A stretch of DNA of 64,000 nt from RGIG8244 sp045639325 (GCA_045639325.1 JAZUCU010000022.1:43275-107274), one strand, 5' to 3'; numbered from the stretch's first letter, positions 8,567 to 17,826 are shown. Numbers and translations are program-made. The notes: generated by a model not told the origin, from the sequence alone.

Positions 8567-9591
8567 TGAAAGAATCGACACGCAAGAAAATTGCAGCCAG
8601 TATACCTGCCTGGATACGAAAAAATTATATTCGCAAGCTCACTGCCATTTTTATAGCCATTGTGGTTTTGATCGCAGTAAAAAATCAGGGCCAGCCCCAG
8701 GAAAGTACGATCCGGGATGTCCGTGTCCGTTTTGAATTGCCGGAAAAGGTCAGCTTCCAGGGAAATACGGAGCCGAAAGTGCTTGTTCGCGTTACCGTCA
8801 AGGGCAAATCTTCCATGTTGAACCGCCTTTCTCCGGATCGTTTCCAGCTCCCCGTGAAAGTGACGGAGGATGATGTCCGTATCGGCCGCATCAGTCTGAA
8901 TCCGGAAGATGTGATATTTGACCGTGGCTTTTTCTATGATGATGTGGAAATCATTAATGTACAGCCTTCGACTTATAATCTGAAACTGGATACGATTGTG
9001 GAACGGAAAATTCCCATTCACATTGTACACAGTAAAAATGACCTGCCTGCCGGTTACCTGTTGGAAGAAATACGGGTTCCCGGCGATCAGGAATATGTCA
9101 CGGTCAAAGGCCCGGAACGGATTGTCGGTAATATCAATAAGATCGATACCGACCTTGTTCAGTTGAAGCAGAGCAGACAGGATTTCAGTGTAACGGTTCC
9201 GTTGATCTGCCCTGACCCGGATGTGACGTTATCTTTTGATAAAGTAGTGGTGGTCGGGAAAATTGCGGACCAGGTGATTCGTGAAATGTCAGACGTCCCT
9301 GTCAGTCTTCTGCTTGCTCACTCCTTCAATTTGAGAAACATTAATGAATACGAATTGCAGCCGGAAAAAGTGAAAATCATCTATCAGGAGCCGCGCCGCC
9401 GTGACAGCATGGAAAATGCGGTAAAAGCGTCTTTCCTTGCTATGGTGGATATTACCGGCTTGAATTCCGGAGCAAAAGAATGTCAGATCTTCTACCGGTG
9501 CGAACGGCCCGATGTAAAAATTATTGAGGTCATTCCTGCCAGAGTTACTGTTACCGTGAAAAGTATTCAGCCCAACGGGAAAACAAAATGA
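8566..9591 (+). CDS. YbbR-domain protein (CdaR-like regulator of CdaA)
   Basis: This is a membrane-anchored, extracytoplasmic YbbR-repeat protein. A transmembrane helix lies near residues 24-41 (LTAIFIAIVVLIAV), followed by several beta-rich YbbR-type repeats (for example around VRFELPEKVSFQGN and KVLVRVTVKGK). In Firmicutes the cognate CdaR binds and modulates CdaA; the adjacent position here supports the same role. The ATG at 8566 overlaps the cdaA stop (TGATG) with GGAGG 8 bases upstream. A GTG at 8563 would add one residue but has worse spacing. The stop overlaps the next ATG (ATGA). Confidence 0.8.
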   Translation: MKESTRKKIAASIPAWIRKNYIRKLTAIFIAIVVLIAVKNQGQPQESTIRDVRVRFELPEKVSFQGNTEPKVLVRVTVKGKSSMLNRLSPDRFQLPVKVTEDDVRIGRISLNPEDVIFDRGFFYDDVEIINVQPSTYNLKLDTIVERKIPIHIVHSKNDLPAGYLLEEIRVPGDQEYVTVKGPERIVGNINKIDTDLVQLKQSRQDFSVTVPLICPDPDVTLSFDKVVVVGKIADQVIREMSDVPVSLLLAHSFNLRNINEYELQPEKVKIIYQEPRRRDSMENAVKASFLAMVDITGLNSGAKECQIFYRCERPDVKIIEVIPARVTVTVKSIQPNGKTK

Positions 9592-11042
9592 GTCCGGAAC
9601 CCATTCTTGAAATTAAAGATTTAACAAAATCCTTCGGGGCTGTTTCCGTTTTGACGGGGGTAAGTTTCTCCCTGAACGGCGGAACGATTCTTGGGTTGGC
9701 CGGTGAAAACGGTGCAGGGAAATCCACTCTTGCCCGTTGTATCCGCGGCGATCACAAAGCAACTTCCGGAACGGTCAAAGTCAACGGATCCTGTTATGTG
9801 ATTCCCCAGGAATTTACATTGATTCCCGAATTGAAAGTGTATGAAAATATCTTCCTCGGCAGAGAACGTACCAAGTCCGGTATCCTGTTGAAAAAAAGCA
9901 TGCGGGAAACGGCTGCCGAATTGTTGAAACGGGTGGATTGCAATGTCTCCCCGGATGCCATTACGGAAACGCTCGGTGTCGCCGAAAAACAGAAGATCGA
10001 AATCGCAAAAGCATTCCTTTTTGAATGTAATCTGCTGATTATGGATGAGCCGACAACGGTTCTCAACCGGCAGGAAACGGAAACGCTTTTCCGTATCATG
10101 CGTGAGTTCCGTGACAATGGCGGCGCAATTATTTATGTTTCTCATAAACTGGAAGAAGTCAGAGAGATTTGTGACCGGATCGCCATTCTCCGCGACGGTG
10201 TCCTGGTGGATGATCAACCTGCTGATAAACTGACTGCAGAAGATATTGCCAAGCGCATGGTCGGGCGTAATTTCAGCCGGGTATTCCCCCCGAAAAAAAC
10301 TTTGCCGCCGGATGCGGAAGAAGTTTTGCGTACGGAACATCTTGCTGCCGGGAAAATGGTGCGTGATGTTTCATTCACCTTGCATCGGGGTGAAATCCTC
10401 GGGTTTGCCGGACTTGCCGGTGCCGGAAGAACGGAAATGGCGGAAGCCGTTTGTGCCTTGCGGAAACGGACCGGCGGAAAAGTATATCTGCATGGGAAGG
10501 AAGTCGCATTTTCAACGCCCCGTCAGGCAAAAGCGGCGGGCCTTTCCTATTTGCCGGAAGACCGTCAGCGGACTGCCGTGCTGCCCCGTTTTTCCCTGAC
10601 CGATAATATTGTACTGGGCTCGTTATACAAGTATCTGCGTTACGGATTGCTGAAAAAGGATTTGTGCCGGAAAGCGGCGGAAACCTATATTGAACGTTTT
10701 CATATCCGTACCGAATCACCGGAAACGGAATTGCGTAATCTTTCCGGCGGAAATCAGCAGAAGGCTGTCATTGCCAAAGGGCTGGATTCCAATCCGGAGA
10801 TTTTTATATTTGATGAACCGACCCGTGGCGTGGATGTGGGTGCCCGTGGAGAAATCTACGAATTCATCCATTCTCTGGCGGCGGAAGGTGTGAGCTGTAT
10901 TCTGATTTCTTCCGACCTGGAGGAAGTCATTGGCAATTGTTCCCGCGTGATTGTCATGCGGGAGGGTGAAGTGCGCGGCGAATTGACCGGCGACGCTGTC
11001 ACCGAAGAAGAAATCATGTATCTGGCAACCGGAGTAAAATAA
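9588..11042 (+). CDS. Sugar ABC importer ATPase, RbsA/MglA type (two ABC domains)
   Basis: This is the energizing subunit of a monosaccharide importer of the carbohydrate uptake transporter 2 class, which fuses two nucleotide-binding domains in one chain (484 residues, family about 500). Domain 1 has Walker A GENGAGKST, Walker B LLIMDEPT and a degenerate signature GVAEKQKIEIAKA. Domain 2 has the typical weakened P-loop GLAGAGRTEMAEAV, a good signature LSGGNQQKAVIAKG, and FIFDEPTRGVDVG. It starts by ATGA overlap with the ybbR gene and is followed by the permease after one spare base, so the importer belongs to the same run as cdaA. Substrate cannot be read from the sequence. Confidence 0.92.
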   Translation: MSPEPILEIKDLTKSFGAVSVLTGVSFSLNGGTILGLAGENGAGKSTLARCIRGDHKATSGTVKVNGSCYVIPQEFTLIPELKVYENIFLGRERTKSGILLKKSMRETAAELLKRVDCNVSPDAITETLGVAEKQKIEIAKAFLFECNLLIMDEPTTVLNRQETETLFRIMREFRDNGGAIIYVSHKLEEVREICDRIAILRDGVLVDDQPADKLTAEDIAKRMVGRNFSRVFPPKKTLPPDAEEVLRTEHLAAGKMVRDVSFTLHRGEILGFAGLAGAGRTEMAEAVCALRKRTGGKVYLHGKEVAFSTPRQAKAAGLSYLPEDRQRTAVLPRFSLTDNIVLGSLYKYLRYGLLKKDLCRKAAETYIERFHIRTESPETELRNLSGGNQQKAVIAKGLDSNPEIFIFDEPTRGVDVGARGEIYEFIHSLAAEGVSCILISSDLEEVIGNCSRVIVMREGEVRGELTGDAVTEEEIMYLATGVK

Positions 11043-11043
11043 A

Positions 11044-12045
11044 ATGACTACACTTACACAAGACCGGATGGTGAAGATCCGGAAAATCGCATCCAAACTG
11101 TCAGGCCCGTATGCGGCTCTGCTGGTATTGTTCATTGTCTGTTCCGTCAGCAGTGATGTCTTTCTCAGCGCGGATAACCTGTTGAATATTCTGCGTCAGG
11201 TTTCCTACAGCGGGCTGATTGCGCTGGGTATGACCTTTGTCATTGTTGCCGGGGGGATTGATCTTTCCGTCGGCTCCCTGTTTGCATTCTGCGGTGTCTG
11301 TTCCATTCTGGCGATCCGCAAATTCACGCCGGAAACGCCGGTCATGGGAATTTCGCCAGATGTCTGCGGATTTCTCGTTGCGGCAGTCTGTTGTATCGCT
11401 GCCGGCTTATTGGGTGGTGCAGTCAACGGAACTGTGATTATTTTCGGGAAAATTCCGCCATTTATTGCAACGTTGGGTGCTTATTCCATTTTCCGTTCTC
11501 TGGCTTTATTCCTTGCGGATTCCGGGACTCTTTCCACAAACAATCAGACATTGTGCCGGATCGGGGAAGCGGAAATCGGCCCGATCTCTCTTCCTGCCTT
11601 GCTGCTGTTCCTGCTGACTGCCTTGCTTGGACTTCTGTTATCCGCTACCTCATTCGGGAAACATGTCTGCGCTGTCGGTTCCAGTGAACGGGTGGCAAAA
11701 TTTGCGGGCATTCCCACCGGACGGGTGCAGTTCATGACCTATCTGATTATTGGCGGCTGTGTCGGGATTGCGGCGTTGCTGTTTGCCGGAAGATTGGGCT
11801 CCGTTTCGTCTTCCAATGCCGGGTTATTCTATGAATTGGATGCCATTGCAGCCGTGATTATCGGTGGTGCGGCAATGTCCGGCGGACGCGGCACGCTGCA
11901 CGGAACGCTGGCGGGGATTCTGATTCTGGGGCTTGTCTCCAACATTCTGGATATGTGGGGAATCGCCGCCACATTGCAGGGACTTGTGAAAGGTTTAGTC
12001 ATTATAATATCTGTTTTAATTCAGAGAAAGGATCGTCAATCATGA
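11044..12045 (+). CDS. Sugar ABC importer permease, RbsC type
   Basis: This is the membrane channel of the importer, 333 residues with about eight to ten hydrophobic helices. Family landmarks are TFVIVAGGIDLSVGS near residues 60-75, the cytoplasmic coupling region FAGIPTGRVQF, and AMSGGRGTLHGTLAGILILG near the end. A homodimer would be expected with the two-domain ATPase upstream. Its stop overlaps the ATG of the binding-protein gene (ATGA). The three importer genes are complete and in the usual ATPase-permease-binding protein order. Confidence 0.92.
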   Translation: MTTLTQDRMVKIRKIASKLSGPYAALLVLFIVCSVSSDVFLSADNLLNILRQVSYSGLIALGMTFVIVAGGIDLSVGSLFAFCGVCSILAIRKFTPETPVMGISPDVCGFLVAAVCCIAAGLLGGAVNGTVIIFGKIPPFIATLGAYSIFRSLALFLADSGTLSTNNQTLCRIGEAEIGPISLPALLLFLLTALLGLLLSATSFGKHVCAVGSSERVAKFAGIPTGRVQFMTYLIIGGCVGIAALLFAGRLGSVSSSNAGLFYELDAIAAVIIGGAAMSGGRGTLHGTLAGILILGLVSNILDMWGIAATLQGLVKGLVIIISVLIQRKDRQS

Positions 12046-12998
12046 AAATCAACGTATTAACAGCAGCATTGTTTGCCGTTGCAATGGCATTCCTCCCCGG
12101 ATGCGGAAAAGGCAAAACCGCAAGCAAAAAAGTCATCGGCATCTCCATTCCGGCGGCTGACCACGGTTGGACCGGTGGTGTGGTATACTGGGCGGAACAG
12201 GCAAAGAAAGATATCGAAAAAGCGAATCCGGATATCGAAGTGCGGATTGCTACTGCCATGTCCTCCGGCGAACAGGTGGACAAAATCGAAAACCTGATGA
12301 TCCGCGGCATGAATGTGCTGGTCGTCCTGCCCAATGAACCTGCACCGTTGACCAATGTCTGTACAAAAGCGACAAAGAAAGGTGTGAAACTGATCGTTGT
12401 CGACCGCAATCTGACTCAGAGTGTGGAAGACCTTCATGTTGCCGGTGACAACGCCGGATTCGGCAAAGCCTGCGGCGAAGTCATTGCAAAAGAACTCAAA
12501 GGCAAAGGTACGGTTGTTGTGATGGAAGGTATTCCCTGTCAGGTCAATACCGACCGTGTGAATGCGTTTATGGAAGTGATGAAAAAATATCCGGGCATCA
12601 AAATCCTGGAATCCCAGACATCCAACTGGCAGACGGAACGCGGTTTGACGCTGATGGAAAACTTCCTCCAGAAATACAAGCAGATCGATGCTGTCTGGGC
12701 GGGTGACGATGACGTTCTCCTCGGCGCATTGAAGGCTTATCAGGAATCCAAACGCAAAGATGTGAAAATGTTCCTGGGCGGCGGCGGCAATAAAGTAGTC
12801 GTCAAACGCATTCTTGACGGCGATCCGCTGGTCCGTCAAACCGTCACTTATCCGCCGAAAATGATTTATACTGCTGCGTTCGAAGCAGTTAAAATTCTCT
12901 CCGGTGAACCCGTCAAAAATAAGATCAAAATCGTTCCGGCGGACGTAATCACTCCTGCCAATGCGAAAGATCATTATTATCCGGATTCCGCTTATTAA
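12042..12998 (+). CDS. Sugar-binding lipoprotein of the ABC importer (RbsB type)
   Basis: This is the periplasmic-binding protein for the importer, 318 residues. Start at 12042 is preferred because it begins a clean lipoprotein signal peptide (MKINVLTAALFAVAMAFLPGC, lipobox LPGC) with AAAGGA upstream; a longer frame from 11955 would lie inside the permease gene. The mature part is a type I periplasmic-binding fold: KVIGISIPAADHGWTGGVVYW, a bipartite hinge, VAGDNAGFGKACGE and VWAGDDDVLLGALKA. Such folds in this family bind ribose, xylose, galactose or similar sugars; the ligand is not assignable here. A lipid anchor in a diderm is somewhat unusual for this class. Confidence 0.9.
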   Translation: MKINVLTAALFAVAMAFLPGCGKGKTASKKVIGISIPAADHGWTGGVVYWAEQAKKDIEKANPDIEVRIATAMSSGEQVDKIENLMIRGMNVLVVLPNEPAPLTNVCTKATKKGVKLIVVDRNLTQSVEDLHVAGDNAGFGKACGEVIAKELKGKGTVVVMEGIPCQVNTDRVNAFMEVMKKYPGIKILESQTSNWQTERGLTLMENFLQKYKQIDAVWAGDDDVLLGALKAYQESKRKDVKMFLGGGGNKVVVKRILDGDPLVRQTVTYPPKMIYTAAFEAVKILSGEPVKNKIKIVPADVITPANAKDHYYPDSAY

Positions 12999-13025
12999 GC
13001 ACGTCAGACAAGAAAGAACGGTATC

Positions 13026-14315
13026 ATGACAGAACCTGTGGCCCCCGGGGGACAGGGAGGGATTGCTCCTCATAAAATCATAACCATGGCGGGAAATGCG
13101 CTTGAAATTCTGAAGAATTCTTTAGAAGTACTTCAGACCAGCGGGCTTCCGGCGGATGTTCAGTTGCGGAAAGTTTTCCGCGAAAATCGTAAATTCGGTT
13201 CCCGTGACCGCCATTTCATTACCAGCGCGCTGTTTGCCTATTACCGTTGGTGCGGATGGCTGGAGAAAGTCTTTCCGCCGGAAACAGATATGCGTTTATT
13301 GCTGCTGGGAGCGTTTGCCGCGCAGGGCGATTTGCCTGTCACCTGGCAGCTTTGGTGTGAGGAATTGGAACTGGATCCGGAGAAGGTCGCCGCAATCTTC
13401 CAGCTGCCCCGCGCGGAAGACAGACTTGCTGCTCTCGCTGAATCCGATGTCATTTGCTGCAATGAAGATATGCTTGCCGATTGGATGTGTAAAAATCTGG
13501 CTTCCGGCGGCAAAGAACGGTATCTGCCTGCCTTGCGGAGCCGTCCGCCGGTCTGGATTCGTATTCAGAAAAACACTGATCAGGTTTTGCGGGAACTGGA
13601 TCAGAACCGCGTCGAATGGAAAAAAAATGACCGCCTGCCGGATGCCTATTGTCTCCACTCCCATGCCAACGTGAATTTATGCCTGTTGGAGTGTTATAAG
13701 CGGGGCTGTTTTGAGATTCAGGATTTTGCCTCCCAGTGCATCGGTTACTCTTCCATGGCGCAAACCGGCGAACAGTGGTGGGATGCCTGTGCCGGCGGCG
13801 GCGGTAAAACTTTGCTGCTTGCTACCCTCCTGAAAGAGGGCGGACAGGTCTTTGCCAGTGACATCCGGGAGAAGAAGTTGGAAGAAATCAAGATCCGTGC
13901 CCAACGGGCTTCCTACAACAATATCCGTTATTTAAAATGGAATGACGCGCACAAAATGCAATTTGACGGAGTATTGACGGATGTCCCGTGCAGCTCTTCC
14001 GGCAGATGGCGGCGTAACCCGGAAATGCATTTGGTATGCTCCGAAAATTGGTTGGAACAGTTGACGCAGACCCAATATGAAATTCTGGATAAAGCGGCTG
14101 ACGCCGTCAAACCGGGCGGACTTCTGGTTTATGGCACATGTTCTGTTTTTGATCAGGAAAATAACGGCGTGACGGATCGGTTCCTGGAAGCGCATCCGGA
14201 ATTTGAGCCGGCTCCCTTTACCCTCGGCGGTACGACTCAATGGCGACTGCAGGTCTTCCCGGAAGATGCCAACTGTGACGGTACCTTCTGTGCCAGATTC
14301 CGTCGGAAAGCATAA
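13026..14315 (+). CDS. rsmB: RsmB/Sun-like 16S rRNA (cytosine-5) methyltransferase
   Basis: This enzyme is predicted to methylate a cytosine of 16S rRNA using SAM. It has an N-terminal NusB-like helical domain (about residues 20-150) and a C-terminal Rossmann methyltransferase domain. The SAM loop is DACAGGGGKTLLLA. Both family cysteines are present: Cys322 in TDVPCSSSGRWRRNPE and Cys372 in GTCSVFDQEN. Length (429) equals that typical of RsmB. The start is uncertain: ATG 13026 has only a weak ribosome site, and ATG 13086 begins the conserved part (MAGNALEIL). It follows the importer after 27 bases and precedes the TatD-like gene by 12. Confidence 0.85.
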   Translation: MTEPVAPGGQGGIAPHKIITMAGNALEILKNSLEVLQTSGLPADVQLRKVFRENRKFGSRDRHFITSALFAYYRWCGWLEKVFPPETDMRLLLLGAFAAQGDLPVTWQLWCEELELDPEKVAAIFQLPRAEDRLAALAESDVICCNEDMLADWMCKNLASGGKERYLPALRSRPPVWIRIQKNTDQVLRELDQNRVEWKKNDRLPDAYCLHSHANVNLCLLECYKRGCFEIQDFASQCIGYSSMAQTGEQWWDACAGGGGKTLLLATLLKEGGQVFASDIREKKLEEIKIRAQRASYNNIRYLKWNDAHKMQFDGVLTDVPCSSSGRWRRNPEMHLVCSENWLEQLTQTQYEILDKAADAVKPGGLLVYGTCSVFDQENNGVTDRFLEAHPEFEPAPFTLGGTTQWRLQVFPEDANCDGTFCARFRRKA

Positions 14316-14327
14316 GGAAATTCTTTC

Positions 14328-14984
14328 ATGCTCTGTGATGCCCATACCCATTGGAAAGAAAAAATGACGGACGACGGCGTCATTCGTGTCGTCTCTCTCC
14401 TAACTCCTGAAATACCAGAAAACTATAACGGATTATACAGCGTTGGTGTACACCCCATGTTTGCCGCATCCTCCGTCATTCCGTCAGAATATGACGGATT
14501 GTTTTCCGGCAAAAACTGCTGTGCAATCGGGGAGTGCGGGCTTGACCGCCGGGCGAAGCTGCCGATGCAGGATCAGATGAAACTGTTTCTTGCCCACGCG
14601 GAGGCGTCGGAACGTTATGGCAAGCCGTTGGTGATCCATTGTGTCCGGGCGCAGAATGAGCTTTTGAAACTGTATCGGGATTTTCGCCCCGGGCTGCCGT
14701 GGATTATTCATGGCTGCCGTGGAAAACGGGAAAAAGTGTTGGAATTGGCAGATGCCGGATTTTATCTGTCTTTCGGGGAAGGACTTCTGCTTTCCGCCGG
14801 GAATATGGAAGACTTTTTCCCGCAACTGCCCCTTGACCGGATTCTTCTGGAAACGGATGAGGCGGATGTGACGCTGGATGTGTTGGCGGCGACCGGGGCG
14901 CAGATGATGCGCCGGAATGTCCGGGAATTTCAGGCGCAGGTTTGGCAGAATTTCAAAAAGGTGTTTTCTTATGAGTGCAGCTGA
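14328..14984 (+). CDS. TatD-like metal-dependent hydrolase
   Basis: This is a member of the TatD DNase/amidohydrolase superfamily, which act as metal-dependent 3'-5' exonucleases or related phosphoesterases. Metal-ligand motifs appear in order: DAHTH (residues 4-8), AIGECGLD, VIHCVRA, IIHGCRG and LLETDEA. At 218 residues it is clearly shorter than the usual 255-265. Specific substrate is unknown. Its last 14 bases overlap the start of tcdA, so the two are translationally linked. Confidence 0.8.
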   Translation: MLCDAHTHWKEKMTDDGVIRVVSLLTPEIPENYNGLYSVGVHPMFAASSVIPSEYDGLFSGKNCCAIGECGLDRRAKLPMQDQMKLFLAHAEASERYGKPLVIHCVRAQNELLKLYRDFRPGLPWIIHGCRGKREKVLELADAGFYLSFGEGLLLSAGNMEDFFPQLPLDRILLETDEADVTLDVLAATGAQMMRRNVREFQAQVWQNFKKVFSYECS

Positions 14985-15705
14985 TTGGAGCAGCCGGACT
15001 TCTCTTATTCTCGGGGAAGCGGCTTGTTTGAAATTGCAGAATGCCCACGTTCTTGTTGCCGGAGCAGGCGGTGTCGGCGGAATCGCCATCGAAATGCTTG
15101 CCCGTGCGGGGGTGGGGGAAATGACGATTCTTGATGGCGACCGGGTGGATGTGACGAACCGGAACCGTCAGCTGGTTGCATTGACCAGTACCGTCGGCCG
15201 ATATAAGACCGAGGCCTGGGCGGATCGTTTGCGTGACATCAATCCGGAAATCAAGCTTCACCTGCACAGTCATTATTTCACAGCCGAAGATATGGAGCAG
15301 ATACTTGCTGTCGCTTCTTACGATTGCGTATTGGATGCCATTGATACGGTTGCCCCGAAAACCGCATTGCTGGCGGCGTGTGTCCGGAATCATATCCCGG
15401 CGGTCAGCTGCATGGGGGCAGGCGCAAAAATGGATCCGGAAGCCGTGAAAAGCGATGATATCAGCAAGACCATCATGTGTCCTCTTGCCCGAGTCATCCG
15501 GACCAATCTGAAAAAGCTGGGTATCACCCGTGGAATCCGGGCCGTTTATTCTACCGAAAAAGCATTGGAGCATGCCGTGATTCCGTCGGATGACTGCGGA
15601 CAGAACAAGAAGTCCATCACGGGTACAATTTCTTTCATGCCGAACATCTTCGGGTGCCACTGTGCGTCTGAAGTGATCAAACTTCTGACGAAAGACGTTT
15701 ATTGA
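14971..15705 (+). CDS. tcdA: tRNA threonylcarbamoyladenosine dehydratase TcdA (E1-like)
   Basis: TcdA (YgdL/CsdL) is an E1-like enzyme that uses ATP to cyclize t6A37 of tRNA to ct6A. The 244-residue protein shows the E1/MoeB Rossmann motif VLVAGAGGVGGIAIEMLARAGVG, the ILDGDRVDVTNRNRQL stretch with the ATP-binding arginines, and the TcdA-type sequences DAIDTVAPKTAL and SCMGAGAKMDP. The ATG at 14971 matches the family start (SAADWSSRTSLILG); a longer frame would only add residues encoded inside the tatD-like gene. Its end overlaps the opposite-strand gene by 7 bases, leaving no room for a conventional terminator. Confidence 0.9.
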   Translation: MSAADWSSRTSLILGEAACLKLQNAHVLVAGAGGVGGIAIEMLARAGVGEMTILDGDRVDVTNRNRQLVALTSTVGRYKTEAWADRLRDINPEIKLHLHSHYFTAEDMEQILAVASYDCVLDAIDTVAPKTALLAACVRNHIPAVSCMGAGAKMDPEAVKSDDISKTIMCPLARVIRTNLKKLGITRGIRAVYSTEKALEHAVIPSDDCGQNKKSITGTISFMPNIFGCHCASEVIKLLTKDVY

Positions 15706-16688
15706 TTTTCCCAGTTACGCAACGCCTTGCAGGTTGTCTTGAATTGACAATGGGTGCAATGCTCTGTTTCTGTGGTACAGGGGAAATCCCGGCAATCCAC
15801 ATTTGCATCGTCCCGGATGAGTGACAACATTTCAGCGGAACTTTTCCGGATCATGGAGCGGATACCGGTTGCCGGTTTGACGGTTGTCATGGAGCTGCCT
15901 TTTTCATCGAAAACAAAAACTGTAGATGTCGTCTTACGGAAATTCCATTTGGATTGTACGTAAAGATCGAACAATGCGGCGGTGACTTTTTCACCGGATG
16001 TATCATTTCCCCCGGGCGCAGGAACTTGAGCCAGCAGAGAGTGAAATTCTCCTTTATCATACCACACAATCCCGGGGGCGAACCAGATGGGCCACTGTTC
16101 AAACTGGAACGAGAGGAATGGGTCATCCAGCCGGAGCGCGGTAAAATTCAATGCCAGAATGGACTTGAAGATTTCCGCTTTCATCAGTGCTCCATAAGCG
16201 GAACTGAATGAGTCGACCGCCTGTTGTTTCATTTCAAGGAGAGCGGCAGACTGGTCAGGAGCGCGTAGAAATTCCAGAATGGCAGGCTTTTTGGGATCAT
16301 CGGCATATTCGCGGTTTTCCAGAGAGAATTGGAGATCGGAGACAGCCCTGCCCAGGTATCGCAGACAGGCGGCAGTAAAAGTTTTCTCCCGCTTAGACAG
16401 AGGCTGAACGGCAGCCTGCCGGAATGCACTCTGCATGGCCAGGTGGAAGGTTCTTGCAAGCCAGATATGGAAAGACATTCTGTACTTTTCGATATATGCA
16501 CTTCTGACGATGGGACTGGCGTACATATCCCATCCGCCCTGTGCGAGATAATAGCGGATGAAATATGCTTTTTTGCAGCGACGGAAGAGTATTTCTCTGG
16601 CATGAGACCAGGAGAATCTGGAAGCACGGCGAATGCCATTGAATTCTGCGGCAGATAAAATATCTTTCTCAAAATCCGGCTTGTTCAT
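15699..16688 (-). CDS. Cas4/AddB-like Fe-S protein with a decayed PD-(D/E)XK nuclease site
   Basis: This 329-residue protein of no clear named family has the layout of the PD-(D/E)XK nuclease module of AddB and Cas4. FSWSHAREILFRRCKKAYFIRYY near residues 25-47 resembles the family's entry helix with Cys38, and the C-terminus carries C311-x2-C314-x5-C320, the spacing that with one upstream cysteine holds a 4Fe-4S cluster in AddB/Cas4. The expected acidic strand and D/E-x-K are not seen: the equivalent segment reads APGIVWYDKGEFHSLLAQVP. I infer a DNA-binding or structural Fe-S protein that has lost nuclease activity. No cas genes or helicase are adjacent. It overlaps tcdA convergently by 7 bases and lies just downstream of sppA on its own strand. 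Confidence 0.5.
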   Translation of the reverse strand: MNKPDFEKDILSAAEFNGIRRASRFSWSHAREILFRRCKKAYFIRYYLAQGGWDMYASPIVRSAYIEKYRMSFHIWLARTFHLAMQSAFRQAAVQPLSKREKTFTAACLRYLGRAVSDLQFSLENREYADDPKKPAILEFLRAPDQSAALLEMKQQAVDSFSSAYGALMKAEIFKSILALNFTALRLDDPFLSFQFEQWPIWFAPGIVWYDKGEFHSLLAQVPAPGGNDTSGEKVTAALFDLYVQSKWNFRKTTSTVFVFDEKGSSMTTVKPATGIRSMIRKSSAEMLSLIRDDANVDCRDFPCTTETEHCTHCQFKTTCKALRNWENQ

Positions 16689-16703
16689 AAGTATACGAAT
16701 CCT

Positions 16704-17804
16704 TTATTGATTAACAGGCAGATAATAGGCTTTTCCGGGGGTGAGTTGGAAACTGCTGCTGCCGGGCAAATCGACTTTGACACTGGGTTTGCCGACAGAT
16801 GTACTGAATTCCAGCAACATATCCATAAAGTCCGTCTGTGGCTTCATGAGTACGACTTTGGCTGAACCGGGAGCGACTTTGCCCAGTATTTCCGCTTCCT
16901 GTACGGCATCATCAAAATATCCGTTCCTGTCGACCAGTCCGGCGGCGAGAGCCTGCTTTCCGTCAAGAATTCTGCCGTCTGTGAGGGGTGAATTGACTAA
17001 TTTTTCGTAAGGAATCTTTCTGCCATCGGCAACGACCTTGAGGAATTCACGATAAGAACTCATGACCAGTTCCTGTACAATATTCTTTTCTTCATCCGAA
17101 GTTTTTTTGCCGCCGTGCAGCATCGCTTTCATCTTGCCGGACGTATAGGTCTGCGGTTCGATACCCAGACGGTTGATCAATACATGATAATTCCATGTTT
17201 CAATGATCACGCCGATGCTGCCGGTGAGCGTGGTACGGTGTGCCACAATCTTATCTGCGCCGGATGCAATATAATATCCGCCGCTGGCAGCCATGGAACC
17301 CATATAAGCGACGACGGGTTTTTTTGCTTTTTTCACGGCATTCCAGATTTCGTCGGAAGCTGTGACTTCGCCGCCGGGGGTATCGAGATACAACAGAATA
17401 GCGGCAACATGGGGCTCCCGGTCGGCAATGCGGATCAGTTTACAAATCTTGGCGGAATTGGCATTGTCATAAGAACTTTTCGTATCGGAAAGAATGATAC
17501 CTTTAACATTGATAACGGCTACCATCTTTTCAGCATTGGAAGGGCCTTGCAAATGTTTTGCATTTTCCAGGATGTCATATTCATTTTCCGTATCTACGCT
17601 TTTCATGGCGGCTTCGATCCCTTCCCCGATCAGAGTGAACAGACCGCATGTTGTCAGTGTCAGCATCAGCACGATTGCGACACAGACGACGGAGCAGCAG
17701 CTCCAGATGTTCATGCGGCGTTTTTCCGGTTTCGGTTCGTTTACAATCGTGGGGCGGACCGGTTCTGTTTCTTTACGGTAATCAGAGTATTCGTTGTTTT
17801 CCAT
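16704..17804 (-). CDS. sppA: Signal peptide peptidase SppA (S49 family)
   Basis: SppA degrades cleaved signal peptides in the inner membrane. The 366-residue form is the short single-domain (67K-half) type. One transmembrane helix lies at about residues 38-59 after a cytosolic charged N-terminus. The Clp-like fold motifs LYLDTPGGEVTASDEI and the nucleophile Ser174 in GSMAASGGYYIASGADKI are intact, as is the lysine-bearing stretch YTSGKMKAMLHGG (residues 220-231). A C-terminal extension of some 50 residues, including SSFQLTPGKAYYLPVNQ, is not part of the usual core. AAGGTG upstream serves as ribosome site. Confidence 0.9.
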   Translation of the reverse strand: MENNEYSDYRKETEPVRPTIVNEPKPEKRRMNIWSCCSVVCVAIVLMLTLTTCGLFTLIGEGIEAAMKSVDTENEYDILENAKHLQGPSNAEKMVAVINVKGIILSDTKSSYDNANSAKICKLIRIADREPHVAAILLYLDTPGGEVTASDEIWNAVKKAKKPVVAYMGSMAASGGYYIASGADKIVAHRTTLTGSIGVIIETWNYHVLINRLGIEPQTYTSGKMKAMLHGGKKTSDEEKNIVQELVMSSYREFLKVVADGRKIPYEKLVNSPLTDGRILDGKQALAAGLVDRNGYFDDAVQEAEILGKVAPGSAKVVLMKPQTDFMDMLLEFSTSVGKPSVKVDLPGSSSFQLTPGKAYYLPVNQ

Positions 17805-17826
17805 GTTAACACCTTTTTGTTTAATT

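Noticed and set aside
15699..16688. Functional Cas4 belonging to a CRISPR system
   Set aside because: No repeats or other cas genes in the window, and the nuclease residues are not visible.
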